This document shows, in pieces, positions 4,256-5,217 of a stretch of DNA of 5,217 bases (position 1 is the stretch's first letter; the number at the start of each line of letters is the position of its first letter). The DNA is from Methylococcus sp. UBA6136 (GTDB taxonomy: Bacteria; Pseudomonadota; Gammaproteobacteria; Methylococcales; Methylococcaceae): the NCBI GenBank assembly GCA_002423305.1, contig DIVI01000021.1, positions 4,486 through 9,702 of the forward strand, in the 5' to 3' direction. The position numbers and the translations under genes are program-made. A model generated the notes under the pieces. The model did no database searches, was not told the origin of the DNA, and was given only the letters and a program-made list of their open reading frames with translations.

Positions 4256-5217
4256 TCATGACGGTTTCTGTCGACGCAGGTGACTGGCGAGAATTGGGAA
4301 TACCAGCACCGAGATCATGCCGGCGCTGAGCAATACGGCGGCTCGGTCGGCGGCCATCAAACCGGAGGAGACGCCAAACTGGGCGATGATCGCGATCAGC
4401 GGCAAGCCCGTGGCGGAGTAGAGACTGAAAGGCAGTCGCTCCTCCTTGGTCAGGGCGTCACCATAGAGCAGGATGGGCACACCGCGGACCAGCACCATCA
4501 AAGCCAGCAACGCAATCAGCTGCACCGGCATCAGTGGCCCGGTCCAAAGGGCACTGACATCAAAGCGCATGCCGGTGTCGATGAAGAAGAATGGGATGAG
4601 AAACCCGTAGCCGATGGCATCGAGTTTCTGTCGCAGCATCTTGCCTGGTTTACCCTGGCTAGCCAGTCCGACCACCATGCCGGCCGCAAAAGCCCCGATG
4701 ACGATGTTCAGACCAAATTTGGCGGCCAGCAACACCAGTAATGCCTGCAGGGCGATGCATAGCCTGACCGGCAGCTGGCCGCTGCTTTGTAGCGTGTGAC
4801 TCAGTAAGTCGAGCCATTTTGATGATCTCATTTTGATGGCAGCGTATGCCGCGATGAATGCCAGTAGGATAAAGGCAACGATGAACAGGGTATGAATGAC
4901 CGTACTGTGTGTGGGAATCAACAAGACCGAGACGACCATGAGCGGCCCAAATTCCCCCATCGCGGCGGCCGACACAACCAGTTTACCGAAGGGTGTTTCG
5001 AGGATGCCCTCGTCCCGAAGCAGGGGTACCAAAACACCCAGGGCGGTGGTCGACAACGCTGCCCCGGCCAGAAGCGGCGGTGCTTGAATAAGGCCGACCT
5101 CATGCAACAGGTACATGCTGGTGATGGCGACCAGGAAAGAAAGCACCCAGCCGCTAACGGCCAGGTTAAGGGATTTTCCCCGAATCTCTCCCATATTCAT
5201 TTCCAGACCCACCATGA
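4256..5217 (-). CDS. CPA2-family (Kef-type) cation:proton antiporter, 5' end outside window
   Basis: An inner-membrane antiporter exchanging Na+ or K+ for H+. At least 319 codons are visible. The frame is still open at the right edge, and the ATG at 5213-5215 is internal, because MVGLEMNMGEIRGKSLNL corresponds to the 'GLE' end of the third membrane segment in this family. About 80 or more N-terminal residues are missing. Counting from that Met, LSTTALGVLVPLLRDEG (54-70) and AAMGEFGPLMVV (84-95) form the core segments with the acidic ion-site residue, here Glu88. LNIVIGAFAAGMVVGL (169-184), PFFFIDTGMRFD (208-219), the membrane Arg244 in VLVRGVPILLY, and SATGLPLIAIIAQFGV (267-282) are further family motifs. 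About ten hydrophobic segments can be seen. The protein ends at SHLRRQKPS straight after the membrane domain, so it lacks the NAD-binding RCK/KTN domain of KefB and KefC. The ion cannot be read from sequence. Confidence 0.88.
   Translation of the reverse strand, partial: MVGLEMNMGEIRGKSLNLAVSGWVLSFLVAITSMYLLHEVGLIQAPPLLAGAALSTTALGVLVPLLRDEGILETPFGKLVVSAAAMGEFGPLMVVSVLLIPTHSTVIHTLFIVAFILLAFIAAYAAIKMRSSKWLDLLSHTLQSSGQLPVRLCIALQALLVLLAAKFGLNIVIGAFAAGMVVGLASQGKPGKMLRQKLDAIGYGFLIPFFFIDTGMRFDVSALWTGPLMPVQLIALLALMVLVRGVPILLYGDALTKEERLPFSLYSATGLPLIAIIAQFGVSSGLMAADRAAVLLSAGMISVLVFPILASHLRRQKPS

Noticed and set aside
4280..4741. 153-codon open frame on the + strand opposite the antiporter
   Set aside because: The Gln/His/Gly-rich, low-complexity protein is the usual antisense shadow of a membrane protein gene; the minus strand carries clear CPA2 motifs.

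Overview
The window reads as a bacterial, probably gammaproteobacterial, chromosome segment with intact housekeeping or accessory genes separated by decayed sequence. The assignment rests on the type of genes, Shine-Dalgarno and sigma70-like signals, a Tat signal peptide, and repeat motifs (GGGTCAGGTCTT, CCGTTCATGCCCTTCG) that I associate from memory with proteobacterial genomes. It is an inference, not a database result.

Layout from left to right: (1) 1-142 may hold the 3' tail of a + strand gene that enters from outside, though the same stretch also resembles a degenerate palindromic repeat. (2) 183-956 (-) is a glutathione S-transferase-like protein. (3) 957-1132 is a divergent intergenic region with a 70-bp imperfect inverted repeat, a plausible promoter, and a 14-bp perfect palindrome centred on the next start codon. 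(4) 1133-2494 (+) is a Tat-exported flavin amine oxidase of the polyamine oxidase/LSD1 type, visibly more AT-rich than its neighbours. (5) 2495-3032 is non-coding scar tissue. It holds overlapping inverted repeats after the oxidase stop, a REPIN-like paired repeat, and directly abutting it the last 41 codons of a di-heme (DUF1111-like) oxidoreductase whose 5' part is gone. (6) 3033-3782 (-) is a secreted protein of unknown function with a probable C-terminal beta-sandwich domain. (7) 3783-4255 holds a truncated, frameshifted gene start (signal peptide plus the beginning of a mature protein), a good sigma70-like promoter on the - strand, and a second single copy of the repeat seen in (5). (8) 4256-5217 (-) is the C-terminal three quarters of a CPA2-family (Kef-type) cation:proton antiporter that runs off the right edge.

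The genes do not form an obvious operon or pathway. The oxidase and the GST are divergent. The secreted protein and the antiporter are on the same strand but about 470 bp apart, with gene wreckage and a repeat between them. I do not see a new defence or mobile system here. The points most worth following are the repeat-associated gene decay (two gene remnants and a dispersed repeat family), the palindromic control region in front of the exported amine oxidase, and the orphan secreted protein.
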